From: Buteo buteo
Taxonomy: Eukaryota; Chordata; Aves; Accipitriformes; Accipitridae
Length of the DNA: 64,000 nt
Direction: 5' to 3'
Assembly (NCBI RefSeq): GCF_964188355.1
Contig: NC_134188.1
Coordinates: forward strand, 19,187,536 to 19,251,535
The notes beneath the pieces were generated by a model that worked only from the letters and a program-made list of their open reading frames with translations, ran no database searches and was not told where the DNA came from. How positions within the stretch are numbered: position 1 is the stretch's first letter; every line of letters begins with the position of its first letter. This document shows positions 1-13,141 of the stretch, piece after piece. The position numbers and the translations under genes are program-made.

Positions 1-3000
1 CCTTGAGCTATAAATTACTGAAAAGTCAGGACTGAGTGGTTGTTGGGATTTAATCTAGCCTAACAGGTAGTTTAAAGGGAGAACATGAGCGATCTAAACC
101 TCATGCCCAACTTTAAAATAGTTCCCTTCTTCCTAAGAGTGGAGGTATTTCCCTTGGTTATTTTGGGAACCATTCTTTTTTCTTCCTTAGAGAGCTGACA
201 CTTTACTGAATTATGTGTCAAGTCCTCCACAGATTAGCTCTACCCACCACTGACACCTGAGTTGAATTTATTAAGTTTTTATCCTATGTTGTGTTTCTCA
301 GCCTTGGGAATTGTTTCTCTTTTGGATGTGAATTTTCAGCCTGAGGCCACTGCATCACTGGAGACTACAGACTTCTAAATCATCTGCAAAAGCAAGCCAG
401 TTCTCAGTTATCTTAATTGGTTTTGTAGGGGTCCACGATTTTGTTGGAAAAAGTTTTAGAGGTTTGAGGTTCCTTCATAAGAAAAAGACAGAAAACCCAC
501 TGACATGCTTTAAATTACATTAGACATAACTATTATAGTTAATTAATGTTAATTTATTTAATCACTTGAAGTCATTCACTTATTAAATGTAGTTGCTGTA
601 CTGCTAGGTGTTTGTATTAAAGATGTTTGTGTGAAATGAAGCTGACAAACTACTCATTATCTGAACTGCTTTCTCCAAGGAAAGTGGTGATTTAGGAATA
701 TGGAGAAAGTTGAAAACACCATGTCAAACAGACCCTTAGTTTTGAAGGATGTAGAGACCATGCTCAGAACTAACTGGTCAGTGGCCGATAGACTTATTAC
801 TCATCGCCTTCCAAATCTCCACAGCCCACTACAATACCACAGCGTAAATCTGAGATGCTCTTTAGTGTCAGTCTTTCATTATTGATGTTGCAAAGCTACA
901 TTAATATTGCTAGTCAATGAAAGACAGTCTTTCATTATTAATGTTGCAAAGCTTTAAAATCCTAAACATTTCCATTGATTTTTGCATGTCAGCTACCTAC
1001 CTGATTTAGCTTGATTCCTTGCTAGATTCCCTGCAGAAAATCTTCCTCATTCTGAGGGCAAGCAGCCCCTCTGAGTAAGTCAGGGAGAGGCAACAGGGAG
1101 AGCTGCCCATGTCTCCATACACAGTATGATTCAGATCTGTGTGGGAGTGTCTCTAAATGCAGTGTAAAAGGCTCTTGCCTCCATCCTGATGACATAATAC
1201 AGGGTTTTAACTCACCTACTGTGGATGTGCCGTATTTGTTTCCAAACGAATAGTGAACAGACTGAAGATACTATAAATATTCTATGTAGTTACTTAATAA
1301 ACCCAAATGGCTGTAAATAAACAGGACCCTTCTGAATTAGTGAGTAAATAATAATTGTTCAAAGCCTCTCTGCCCCAGCAGACCTCAATTACAACTGCAC
1401 AGTATGTCAGAAAACATTTAATTACCTTCCAGAGGGCTCTGTAATTCTGCTTATAATGACTATACCTCCCTACTACTTCTGCGCAAAAATTACCCCCTTT
1501 ATGAGTTTTTCTTTTGGTTTTGTTGCTGGTTTTGATTAAGGGAAACAAGCAGCTCTAGGGGGTCTTGCTGCCTGTCAGTCCTTCTTGCCCACCAGAAAAT
1601 TTGCTGCTGCTTAACTCCTTGTTTTCAGGGCTGGGCATGGTGCTGACACTTCGGTGGGATTAAATCTGACATCAGCTGAAGTCACTAGCAGTAGGGTTCA
1701 GTTCTAAATTAAGACAACAAAATGAAAATTTTCATATATGAGCCAAATGACTAAGCTGACATATATGAGAGATCCACTCATAAAACCCCCAGAGCACTGA
1801 AAGCAAATTGGCTGATGAGACATGAGGGGTCCAAATGACCAACCTGTGCAAAGGTGTTTTAAACGGTCTGAAACGCCACAAGATTTCTCCACAAATGTAC
1901 ACATTTCCCACAGCTCCTTTGTCATACATACCTTAGAATATAGCCTCAGATATCTCAGGTTACTCAAAACAGCATTAAATACCTATTTTTCGGCAACTGG
2001 ATCATATCTTGGTTATCTACTGTAGGGTGAGGTGAACTGGTGTACAGATTCCTCTGTGTAATAAGACCTTGGACACCCAGATCACATGCAGATATCTACA
2101 GCGGTGGACACTCCTATGACAGCACTATGCACAGGAATCAGGGAAATCTAAAAGCACCTTGTGCTCATGGATGCTCCAGAATTCAGTCTTTTGGATGAAG
2201 TATGTGTAGGAAGCATAACCATTGTGCCCTTGTAGCTGAGCCCTGAATATAGGGAGAAATGCAGAGTGTAGCTAGATGTTCCATACATATCCTACTGTTT
2301 CTTCCTGTTTCAGGAAAAGAGATGAAATTTTGTGGATGGTCTGATTGAAGGAAATGGTAACAGAAGGAATTGTCAGCTGATTTTTTTATATTGTCTTTGA
2401 GCTCCTGAAGATTTTTACTTGATTCCACTTTGGTCAAAAGACCTCCTTCCCATTTTACCATGACAGGATGAAATCCCAGGATGGTTTTCCTTGCCTTTTC
2501 TTGACTTAGCACATTTACCTGCAGCAGAACAGATACTGTATAGTAGCCATGTATGATTACTGCTACCCTACTGAAGAACGAAATCTGTGGTGTGGAGATG
2601 TGGCAGCGTCACTATTGCCAGTACCATTGGCAGTTTGGACCTACCTGGGTCTAGAAAATGTACATGTGCCTTGCATAAATATACCAACTGTACCGATAGA
2701 TTGCTATTACTTAGGCAGCTTGGGATGAGGCTTCTAACTTGTTTTGTGGCTGCGGGGGGTATTTAAATGGTCTTTTCCAAGTGCCTTTCATAAACCCTAA
2801 ATGCAACCTGAGAATGACTGGCCTCTACTTCAGTGTAGCTAATCAGTTAAAAACTCAGCCGTGACCACAGGTATATTTTCTTCTGCTAAACCCTTGTCTT
2901 CCTCTTTTCTTTATGTAACTATGGAGACTTCTTCCTGTATAAACTAGAGGAAATGTCATTCCAACATGAAAACCTTCATTGTGAAGTCTGGAAATCATGC

Positions 3001-6000
3001 AGCAGTTTAGAAGTTTGACGTTTAGAAAATAACACATTAACATTTAAATGAAGTGTAAAAATAATAGACTGCTGCTGAAGTTCAAAGTTAAGGATGTGAA
3101 TTTTTTACAAAGGGCACTTGCATCTTCAAAGAAAAATCCTGGGCTTCTGAAACTCGTAAGGTAAATCTTGCAGCTTGTGACAATCCAGTAAATATAAATG
3201 AAAAAAAGTTATGATGAAGAATTACAGGGGCTCCATAACAAGCTATGCAATAGTTACCTGGAATAAGGGCATCTGAAAAAGGTCTCTTATGCTTAGTTTA
3301 CTCATTCTTTCAAAATAAGCTAGTTTAACACTTGAGTTACCAGAGGATCCTCAGCCAAATCTGAACCATTTGTCTCTGCACAAAGAGATAGCCATTATCC
3401 TTCCAGCAGCTAATGTCTCTGAAGAACCATAGGAAATGATTCAGCCCTTATTGCTGTTAGATCTCATATAGCAGAGAAGAAATACAAACATTAAGAACAG
3501 TATTTTATCCTGCTTTTCTAAACATCGCTTTGGTGCCTGCTTCTTCTTTTCCTCGTGCTTCATGCTGCAGTTAAGAGGTCTATCAGCATGTCTAAAGGCA
3601 AAAGAAGCCATACATTAAATATGAGGTGATAAAAAATCTGCTTGTCAAGTGTTTTCCTTTAAGAGATTTTAAAAAATAATTTTTCTTCATTTTTAAATAC
3701 TATGTATTACAGTTTATCCAATTAACACTATGATGAAACTGCTTAAATGTAACAGAGAAGTGAACTGTCAGTCACTTGGAAACAAAGAATGTGTTAACTA
3801 GTAATGGCCTAATGAGAGAAGATTATGCTTACCCTCCAAAAGCACACACACATTCTATAATACAGAACTCCTAAAGAAATAACTAATTTCTTAATACAAA
3901 GAGCCCTATAAAATTTAATGTACATATTGTTAATACCTATAATGTTTTTTGTAATATGAATAGGCAGTGATGTTTGGGGGAAGAATAGAGGAAACTTCAT
4001 TTTTTTACCTTCATGACTACAAATGTGTCATGACTACTTCGGTGTCTGTGTTTCCAGTGGAAAAAAAAAAAGATTCTTCGCATGTGTTTTTGTTGAGAGA
4101 TAAAATAGGGTAAAATATCATTTGAATTACAGAACGGTTCATCCCTTTATCCCATTTCTGCCAGTGTAAGCCATCATTTTATACTAAATTTGAGAAAATA
4201 GGATTAGAGGATGGAGTGGGAAATTTCAGGTGAGATTTTTCCACAGTATGGGAGAAATTGAAGGTCTAAGTTCAGACCTTCCAACACAGCTAGTATGTCT
4301 TGATTTCTTAGTTGTATCCCTCCTAAAGGCTCGTAGTGGTTTTGCAACTGGATAAATAACAGTTTAATCCCATCCTGCTCGTCCTGAGTCTTTTACGGCA
4401 TAAGAACTCTAAGGAGCTTGTATGTTTATGTATGGTACTGTATGTCCACGTATATCTGTAGCTGATATTTATTACCTATCTTTATGTATATGCTGCCACC
4501 ATACCAAACTCTTATAGCAGCTCTGTATGTTAGGTCTTCCTTCCCCCACATGTGTGGGCAGTACAGGACCAACTGGGGAGCACAGCTCCCAGAAGGATTC
4601 AGGTTCCTCAAAATCATGAGGAACAAGGAACCACACGTTGTGGAGCCGTCCTCTCTTCAGCTGCTTCAGTGTGGCACATAAATGCCTGGGGTTATGGAGT
4701 GTCTTTAGGGTTTGTGTTGGAGCAGAGCCCAAGACCTGAGTGGAGCAAATCTAGGAAGCCAGAATTGAAAGCCGGCTGAAGTGCTGACTTCTTGCCCTTA
4801 CCTCGGTCATGAGGAGGCCTTGTCCAGACTGGGAATATTAATGGTTGTGAGACATTGAACCAATGCTCTCTACTTTGAGTTTTCCATGGAGCCAAAAAAA
4901 ATACTGCATGTTTTAGCTTTGTGTCATTAAACTATAAGGCATCCCATTCAAACTACTTACAAGAGATATCATCTAGGAAAAAAAAGAAACAAAATACTCA
5001 CATTTTATTCTGAGTGTTTCTAATACTTGTGGTTTTATCACTGATCTCATGATAGGTGTTTCCTTTAGCATCGAATCTCATGATACAAAAGTTAGTGGCA
5101 GTACTAGAGCAGGAGGACAGTAAATATTGCTCACATAGTCATTGAGGAATTCTGAGTCTACTTAACCGTTTTCTGAGAGACCTGGTTTTGTAGATATCCG
5201 CTTGCCTCCCAGAGGAGGGTGTGAGAAGTTCATAGGGACTCCAAGTTGCCTATATTTGTGAATGTGATGGGAACAGAAGTCATTTCCAGAACTAGAGTCT
5301 CAGTACTCCGAGGAGCAGAAAAATGCCATTTGTTTGACCATTTATCTTACAGCAGCTCACTACAAATTCGTCCTTGTAGCCAGTACAATTTGACCTTTTA
5401 CTTGGATCTCTGCTCTCTAAGGCAGTATGATTTGTAGCGTCAGCAAATCTTTTGAGATAATGAAAAAAAGCAAAGGCAGAAAATCTGCTTACCTGGGTTT
5501 CGTTTTCAGTGAGCCATGTAGGACTTGTTATGCTAACAGAGTTTCCTACTGCTCTGGAGAGTATTCAGTGTATGCAAGTAATTGTGTGTGCATGGTGTGT
5601 GACGTCTAGGACATTCCCATACCTTGGATTGAATTATATGGCTGTAGAGACACCTTTTTGATTTTTATTCACGTCATGAATAAAAATTGTGAGACATTTA
5701 ACCACTCTTTTCATCAGAGAGTGCCTTTCTGGAAGGAATCTGAGTAACAGATGTATTATTTAATGAGAACAACAGCAAAAAAGGTTCCCTGTCTCCTGTT
5801 TGCTGCATACTGGACTAAAGACGGACAGAATGGATCATGGTTTGCATTCATGTTCTGTGATCATTTCTGCAACTTCAAATGCCTTTCATTAACAATCTAT
5901 GGAGAAGACATCACTCTTTCTGATACATTTTTTAATTATATTTAGCTGAAAGAGCCACATTCAAATTTACTGTAAAATCCCTTCGTAGTTCCAAGAATAC

Positions 6001-7150
6001 AAGCACATGAGGGAGAATCTGTCAGGCTGAAAAGAGCACAGGAGGAAAGCCTTGTTGTAAGAAAGCTGTGGTCCTCTGGGGTGGAGTGAGGGGGACACAG
6101 AACTAAATGCATCAATAGCACATCAAATTATTTCAAATAATGCCATTTTTGATTCATAGGTTTCAGTTCAATCCATGTAATATTTTTTTTTTTCATAGGA
6201 ACAGTTAAGATGATGGCAGAAGTTGTTCAACAAATAAATGTATCTTTTTGAAAATAGGTAGAGAACGAGATGGAGCATAAAACTCCAGGATCTGTATACT
6301 TTTTCCTCAAAGAAATGGCACTTGAGGCCGCCTAGTTCCTTGCATGTAGTGCATTTGAAAGATGATCTCTGTATATGGGACATTGTCATGTTGTGTTTGT
6401 TGGGTTTTTTTAATTGTTCTCCACAAACAAATCTGGGAAAAAACCCCATATGCAGAATGTGCTTTAATACAGATTATTTGAATGCCATATCAATTCATAA
6501 TATACACCAGAGAGGGTTGTTAGAGCCATTGTGTTCACTTTTTGTATTTGCAGCTGAAATCTGGGCATTGTAACCAATGGCCCAAGAGTATTCAGATCAA
6601 TAACTGCAGTAGATTTTGATAGTTTGTATCTGCTAATTATATAAAATACTCTGAAATACTAAATGTCTGCTTGATATTTAGCAGCAGAACAACCTTTCAT
6701 GGTATTGCAGTGACACCCAATTTAAGATTAGTGCCACTTCAGAGCAAAGGGAAAATGTCTTTTGATGCACTATGTTTAATGATGTAATGTTGCTTGAAAT
6801 TCCTATTTCCTGCTGTGCTATTGTGTAAAGTGCTGGGCTAAGACTAATCAACCCATGCAGGAATCTAGCCCTATGAACACAAAATTTGCATTGATTTTCA
6901 ATGACAGCAATTAAAGCATGACAAAAAGGCTGCAGTTGATTAAAAACTAAATTAGGGCTTACTATTTGAAAAGCATTGGTATCACCAGCTCTTAGCTTTA
7001 TGAATTATCATATATAAACTAAGGCATGTGGAATTGGTGAATACTTTACAACATAGAAAATCTGTCTTGTATTTTTAAAATTAAATATATTACATATACT
7101 TCATATAAATATTTCTATGTTGGGGGAGCTTGCTAATGACATTGTGATGC
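1..7150. other. Non-coding AT-rich DNA, no gene recognised
   Basis: Reading frames here are short and match no family I know. The only structures I note are the palindrome and repeated 29-mer at 869-953. The sequence lies beyond the 3' end of MTNR1B and is probably intergenic. Confidence 0.6.
869..953. repeat. 29-bp direct repeat with nested palindrome
   Basis: A 29-base unit beginning CAGTCTTTCATT is present at 869-897 and again at 925-953 with one mismatch. Just before and overlapping the second copy, 916-936 forms a palindrome with 10-bp arms around a single A. The same arm sequence therefore occurs three times, twice direct and once inverted. Confidence 0.85.
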
Positions 7151-7159
7151 CACACTGCA

Positions 7160-8570
7160 TCATTTTTGAAATGTCATGGCAACTGGGGAGGCTCCTTGTA
7201 GCTGAAAAAAGGCAAATGTCACATCATCTTTAAGAAGGGCAAGAAGGGGGATTCAGGGGACTACAGGCTGGTCAGTCTCACCTCAGTCTTTAGGAAGGTG
7301 ATGGGGCAAATCCACTCAGAATTCATTTCTAAACTTATGAAAGACAAGAAGGTGATTGAGAGCAGTCAGCACAGGTTTACCAAGTGGAAATCATGTCTGA
7401 CCATCCTCACTGCTTTCTATGATGAGGTGACTGGTGCTGTGGCCAAGGGAAGGCAGTGGATGTTGTACACCTTGAGTCTAACAAGGCCTTTGACACAATG
7501 CCCCATAGTGTCCATATCACTGAATTTGTAAGATAAGTGGAAAAAAAGGTGGGTGGGCAATTGGCTCAACTAGTGGACCTGAAGAGCTGTGATCAGTGGT
7601 GCGAAGTCCAACTAATGGTCAGTAACTAACAGGGTCCCTCAGGGGTCAATAATGGGATCAATGCTGCTTAAAGTCTTCAGTAACAACCAAGATGATGGGA
7701 CAGAGAGCATCCTTAGCAAGTTTGTGGACAACACCAAGTTGGAGAGAGCAGTCAATATCCTGAAGGGCAGGGCTGCTACTCAGAGGGACCTGGACAAGCT
7801 GAAGAAATGGGTTGCAAGGAACATCACAAAGTTCAGTAAGAGCAAGGCATCGCATGTAGGAGGGAGTAAGATCACACAACACTACAGGCTGGGGCCCAAC
7901 TGTCTAGGAAGCAGCTCTGCAGGAAAGCACATGGGGGTCGTTGTGGACAAGAAGTTGACCACCAGCCAGCAGCATGTGCTTGCAGCAGAGGGCTGCATTA
8001 GGAAAAGGGTCACCAGCAAGTCAAGGGAAGTGATCCTTCCACTTTGTTCAGCACTTTTAAGACCACATCTGGAGTACTGTGTCCTGTTTTGGGCTCCCCA
8101 GTGCAAGATAGGTATTGATACACTGGAGTGAGTCCCACAGAGGCCACTAAGCTGGTCAAGGGCCTGGAGCACAGGCCATATGAGGAAAGGCTGAGAAAGC
8201 TGGATTTGTTCAGCTTGCAGAAAAGAAGCAGAAGGGAAGACTGCACTGCTGTCTACAACTGCCTGATCAGAGGATGATAAAGCTGGAGTCTTTTTGAAGG
8301 TACATAGTAATAGCATGGTAGGCAATGGGAGCAAGCTGCAATATGGGAGATTCCAAACACATATTAGGGGAAAAAATATAGCATGAGAGTGATCAAATAC
8401 TGATGTAGGATGTCCAGAGAGGTTGTGTAATCCTTGGAGGTGTTCAAAGTTGACTGAGCACGGACATGAACAACTTGGTCTATTTAGATCTGTTTTGAGC
8501 AGGGGATTGGACAATTTGACTTCTGGAGGTCCCTCCAACCTAAGCTATGATTCTGGGATTCTGACAGCAT
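7160..8570 (+). mobile_element. CR1 LINE copy, 5'-truncated, badly degraded
   Basis: This is a non-LTR retrotransposon remnant. Translated pieces in several frames follow the CR1 ORF2 order: IFKKGKK-like and YRLVSLTSV (RT fingers), SQHRFTKWKSCLT, then FVDNTKL at the catalytic site, HYRLG, LRPHLEYCVLFWAPQ and the C-terminal region. The frame is broken repeatedly. The largest piece (7652-8131) runs from the catalytic region to the FWAPQ region. The 3' end finishes in the CR1-type tail (CCTCCAACCTAAGCTATGATTCT and a GATTCT repeat). The catalytic FADD reads FVDN. It cannot move by itself. Confidence 0.9.
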
Positions 8571-9384
8571 TATTGAGATTATGAGGGAAAATTTACATCT
8601 GCTCGTATACTGATTACCACACAGATGTGAGCACTTCAAGCCAGAGGTAGTCTTTATTTTAAAGTCTCTTAAAAATGGTTGCAAGGGTTTTTTTTCTTTT
8701 TGGTAATAACTGTTCAAAAACAGAAGAAGTGCTGACATTGAAAGCAAGAGGCTGTGAGAGAGATGGTTCTTCCTGGAAAAGCTTTTTTTGTCAGTTGTAG
8801 AGACTGTTTAAGGCTCCTCAGCCACGTAAGCAAACTGTTCTCCTTAAGGCTGTGGAAACAAGGCTGGACCAAGCTGCCTCTGACATGAAAAAGTGAGCAG
8901 CATGAGAAAGAGGTACAAATGCAGGGAAGAGTCAAAATATAGAGCCCTGGAAATTTGCTGTCAGCAGAGGATGAGAAGGAGGGGACAGTGACAGTATCTG
9001 CTAGAGAAACCACATTTCTATTAGCAATAGTTGTGATCTTATCCTCCCATAAACCATCCTGGAGAGCAGCAGGATTTTCAGAGTGCTTCCTGGGCCTGGC
9101 ATATTCCTGCTCTTCTTTTGTGTTCACAGTAATCAGGCAAGCTTTGTTCTGTAGACAAAATAAAAAGCATTGAAATTCATCATTGTGCAATCTTCCACAT
9201 TTTGCTCTCATATTATTCTGTGTGTCTTCAGTGTTTTACGGGGACTTCTGAAACTTAGGAATTGCAGTGTGTGTTTCTACAGTAGAGTATCTTTTGCTTT
9301 GGAACAGGACTATATAATTTTATTTTTTTGAATTTTGCAAAGCCTTTTGGATTTTTTTTCCAGGATGAAATGGTTACATTTGCA
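8570..9384. other. Spacer between two CR1 copies
   Basis: This is unique non-coding sequence. It contains a 165-codon open frame on the minus strand (8714-9211) that I do not recognise and for which I see no splice or family support. Confidence 0.5.
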
Positions 9385-11260
9385 CTAAATGCCCCGACCC
9401 ATGTTCAGGACCTTGCACTTGACCTTGTTGAACTTCATGACATTCGCATGGGCCCACCTCTCAAGCCTGTCAGGGTCCCTCTGGATGGCATCCCTTCCCT
9501 GCAGTGTGTTGACCCCACCACACAGCTTGGTGTCATTGGCAAACTTGCTGAGGGTGCACTCAATCCCACTATCCATGTCGCTGACAAAGATGTTAAACAG
9601 CACCGGTCCCAATATGGAATGCCACTTGTCACTTGCACATCGAGTCGTTGACCGCAACTCTTTGAGTGTGACCATCCAGCCAATTCCTTATCCACCGAGT
9701 GGTTCATCTGTCAAATCCATGTCTCTCCAATTTAGAGACAAGGATGTCACGAGGGACAGTGTCAAATGCTTTGCACAAGTCCAGGTAGATGATGTCAGTT
9801 GCTCTTCCCCTATCCACCAACACTCTAACCCTGTTGTAGAAGGTCACCAAATTTGTCAGACATGATTTTCCCTTGGTGAAGCCATGTTGGCTGTCACCAA
9901 TCACCTCCTTATTTTCCATGTGCCTTAGCATAGATTCCTGCAGGATCCACTCCATGATCTTGGTGGGCACAGAGGTGAGACTGACTGGCCTGTAGTTCCA
10001 CGGGTTTTCCTTTTTTCCCTTTTTAAAAATGGGGGTTATGTTTCCCCTTTTCCAGTCAGTGGGAACTTCCCTAGACTGCCACAACTTCCCAAATACGATG
10101 GATAGTGGCTTAGCCACTTCATCTGCCAGTTCCCTCAGGACCCGCGGATTCATCTCATCAGGTCCCATGGACTTGTCCACCTCCAGGTTCCTTAGATGGT
10201 CTTGAACCTGATCTTACCCTGCAGTAGGCAGTTCTTTATTCTTCCAGTCCCTGCCTTTGCCTTCTGCGACTTGGGCAGTGTGGCTGAAACACTTGCCTGT
10301 GAAGACTGAGGCGAAAAAGTCATTGAGTACCTCAAGCTTTCTCCATGTCCTTGGTAACCAGGTCTCCTGTTTCCTTCCAGAGAGGGCCCACAATTTTGCT
10401 AGTCTTCCTTTTATCACTGATGCACCTATAGAAGCTTTCATTGCTCTTGACATCCCTGGCCAGATTTAATTCTGTCAGGGCTTTAGCTTTCCTAACCTGT
10501 TCCCTGGCTGCTCAGACAATTTCTCTGTACTCCTCCCAGGCTACCTGTCCTTGCTTCCACCCTGTGTAGGCTTTCTTTCTGTGTTTGAGTTTGTCCAGGA
10601 GCTCCTTGTTCATCCATGCAGGCTTCCTGGCGTTTTTGCCTGACTTCCACTTTGCTGGCATGCGTTGCTCCTGAGCTTGTAGGAAGTGATCCTTGAATAT
10701 TCACCAACTTTCTTGGGCCCCTCTTCCCTCCAGGGCTGTATCCCATGGTACTCTACCAAGCAGATCCCTGAAGAGGCCAAAGTCTGCTCTCCTGAAGTCC
10801 AGGGTAGTGAGCTTGCTGTGTGCTCTCCTCGCTGCCCTAAAGATCTTGAACTCCATCATTTCATGGTCACTGCAGCCAAGGCTGCCCTTGATGAAGCTGA
10901 CTTTCTGGCTGGAGTGGCTGGAATTCCTCTGTGCGGCTCTTCAGGTGCTCTTCTGCTGACCTGTGATTCCTCTCCAGGCTCCAGGCATCTATTGCTGGCA
11001 CTGGCATCAAACTGGCAGGAGTGGGATGGATTGAGGTTGCCCTCCCCCAGCAGTGTTCATTTAAAGCCCTCTTCACCAGCTTGGCAAGTCTATGACCAAA
11101 GACGCTCTTCCTCTTCTCTGACAGATGGACCCTGTCAGCCCCCAGTAGACCAGGTTTCTCAAAGGGAGTTCCATGGTCTAAGTAGTCAAACCCCTGGCTG
11201 TGGCATTAGTCCCATAACCATTTGTTGATTTGCCAGATTTGACTGGCCCTTTCAAACCCT
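9385..11260 (-). mobile_element. CR1 LINE copy with ORF1 esterase end joined to ORF2, endonuclease mostly missing
   Basis: Read on the minus strand from 11,260 downward, the order is as follows. First comes the C-terminal part of the CR1 ORF1 esterase domain (HSQGFDYLDHG, then KPGLLGADRVHLSEK with the DxxH of SGNH hydrolases, and FGHRLAKLVKRALN). After a gap of only about 135 bp comes the end of the endonuclease (GSLGCSDHEMMEF), then the linker (RRADFGLFRDLL), KAEVLNDFFASVFTGK, and RT blocks (10180-9704: DKSMGPDE, YRPVSLTSV, QHGFTKGKSCLTN, YLDLCKAFDTV). The next frame (9675-9385) carries the catalytic region, which reads FANDTK. The copy stops at KCKVLNMGRG, so the C-terminal third and 3' UTR are absent. 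Frameshifts and stops are numerous. Confidence 0.85.
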
Positions 11261-12604
11261 TCCCTTTGACCAGGAGGACTGATGAAAAAACTACCTGTGC
11301 TCCAACGAACAGCAGATATGTGACGTGAATATCTTCTGTAGATATTTATTCAATGGCAAATTCCCAGACTTGTGCAGTTCTTTAAAAATACAATTCAGAA
11401 ATAAAAGCAATTATTTTTATCTAAATGTGTTCTCAAAGGAAGAAGTGGAGACACAGAAGTGCATTTCTGCCCCTGAGAATGAGCCAGGCAGAATTATTCT
11501 ATTCAGTCAATAATTTGGTTTGAAAACCTGATCTCACTGAAGTCAACAGTAATAGGACTGAATCTTTAGTTTTAATTCTTCCATGAGAGTGAAATTGTCA
11601 CTTGCACAGAGAGATAGGATAAGGTTAATGCATCGCTTCAGTCTCACCTCTACTTCCCTCTACTGAAATAGAATTTACAAGTGGTCTTCACCCATCTATG
11701 TGATGGTAAGCTTTTTCTAATCAGAGTTCTATTGTAAGACCAATTCTAGAACACATTTATTTCTTTTAATAAACAGAAAATACAACACTTAATCAATATA
11801 GCATTAAATGCTTGAAAACACTCCAAATTTTCTGGAAACAGGCTTTGTCCCTGAGGGCCTAGTTTTGCCTTCACTAGTTACCTTGTGTAGAACACAGGGT
11901 CTACCTGACTTCCTTCCTCCTTTTTTTGAAGTGTCTATATCTGATATGTTGTTATAAATACTTTTATATAATGGAAATAATAATTTCCTCAAGGGTGCAT
12001 AAATCTGTACAGAGCTGATATGTTCTTCCTGACTATACTTTCAAACCATGTTATAATCATATCCCCTATCTTGATGGTTAGTTACATTTTAAATTGCATT
12101 TAGAATTTTTTCTTCAAATGTAAATTGAGGAAAAATGGAGTTTGAATTATAATAAGAGAAGGGAGAAAATTAATTTAAGGCTTTTGATGTAGGTAGATGG
12201 ATACATTACTATATGGTGAAATAAAATATTGCTACATAGAGAGGTTTAATAATGCAAAAGCTGCATTTAGTCATCTAAATTAATAAAAATTTTATGTATT
12301 TGATTGATTTCCAGGTAAATTTAAATTTATGAATTTGATTGATTTCCAGGTCAACTCAAAGGCAGTGCTTTGTAATAATATATGGTACAAAAACTTACTT
12401 TAACAGGCATGAGTTATTGTCTGTACATCAGGACTCAATAAGTAGCAGTACCTGCCACACTAAATAGCTACATTGGATTTGCAGACACCATGCAGAGCAG
12501 GATCCCATTCAGCAAGTGTGGCGGTAGAATCCACACCTAATAATTTAGCACCGTTCTAAAATTTTTCCATCATTTGTGAGGAAGGATCAAATTTTGGAAC
12601 ACTT
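11261..12604. other. Non-coding DNA with a short tandem duplication
   Basis: There is no gene. A 26-base unit is present twice with one mismatch at 12291-12316 and 12326-12351 (period 35), sharing the core TTTGATTGATTTCCAGGT. Confidence 0.7.
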
Positions 12605-13141
12605 CTTTCTTTGAACAATGCATTACTGTGTTCAGCTCTGGGGCCCCCAGTGTAAGAAGGACATGGACCTGTTGGAGCAAGTCCAGAGGAGGGCTACAAA
12701 GATGTTCAGAGGGCTGGAGCACCTCTCCTGTGAAGACAGGCTGAGAGACTTGGCGTTGTTCAGCCTGGAGAAGAGAAGGCTCCAGGGAGACCTTATTGCA
12801 GGCTTCCAGTACTTAAAGGGGGCCTGCAAGAAAGCTGGAGAGGGACTTTTTACAGGGGCATGTAGTGATAGGACAAGGGGTAATGGCTTTAAGTTGAAAG
12901 AGGGTAGATTTAGATTAGATATTAGGAAGAAATTCTTCACTGTGAGGGTGGCGAGGCACTGGAACAGGTTGCCCAGAGAGGCTGTGGCTGCCCCATCCCT
13001 GGCAGTGTTCAAGGCCAGGTTGGATGGGGCTTTGAGCAACCTGGTCTAGTGGAAGGTGTCCCTGCCCATGGCAGGGGGGTGGAACTGGATGATCTTCAAG
13101 GTCCCTTCCAACCCAAACCATTTCATCATTCTATGTTTCTA
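12605..13141 (+). mobile_element. CR1 LINE, short 3' copy with open C-terminal frame
   Basis: This is a 5'-truncated copy that keeps only the last 143 codons of ORF2 (12618-13049) without interruption: YCVQLWGPQCKKDMDLLEQ, QRRATKMFRGLEHL, FSLEKRRLQGDLIA, GRFRLDIRKKFF and HWNRLPREA. The 3' UTR follows, with CATGGCAGGGGGGTGGAACT, then CTTCCAACCCAAACC and an imperfect ATTCTATG end. The RT core is missing. The copy is well preserved, suggesting it is younger than the copy at 7,160-8,570. Confidence 0.93.

Noticed and set aside
2183..2512. 109-codon minus-strand frame
   Set aside because: It looks mildly protein-like but matches no family known to me. An acceptor-like CTGCAG at its upstream edge is too weak to call an exon.
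10686..11228. 180-codon plus-strand frame
   Set aside because: It is the reverse strand of a CR1 copy whose real coding sense (esterase and ORF2 blocks) is on the minus strand.
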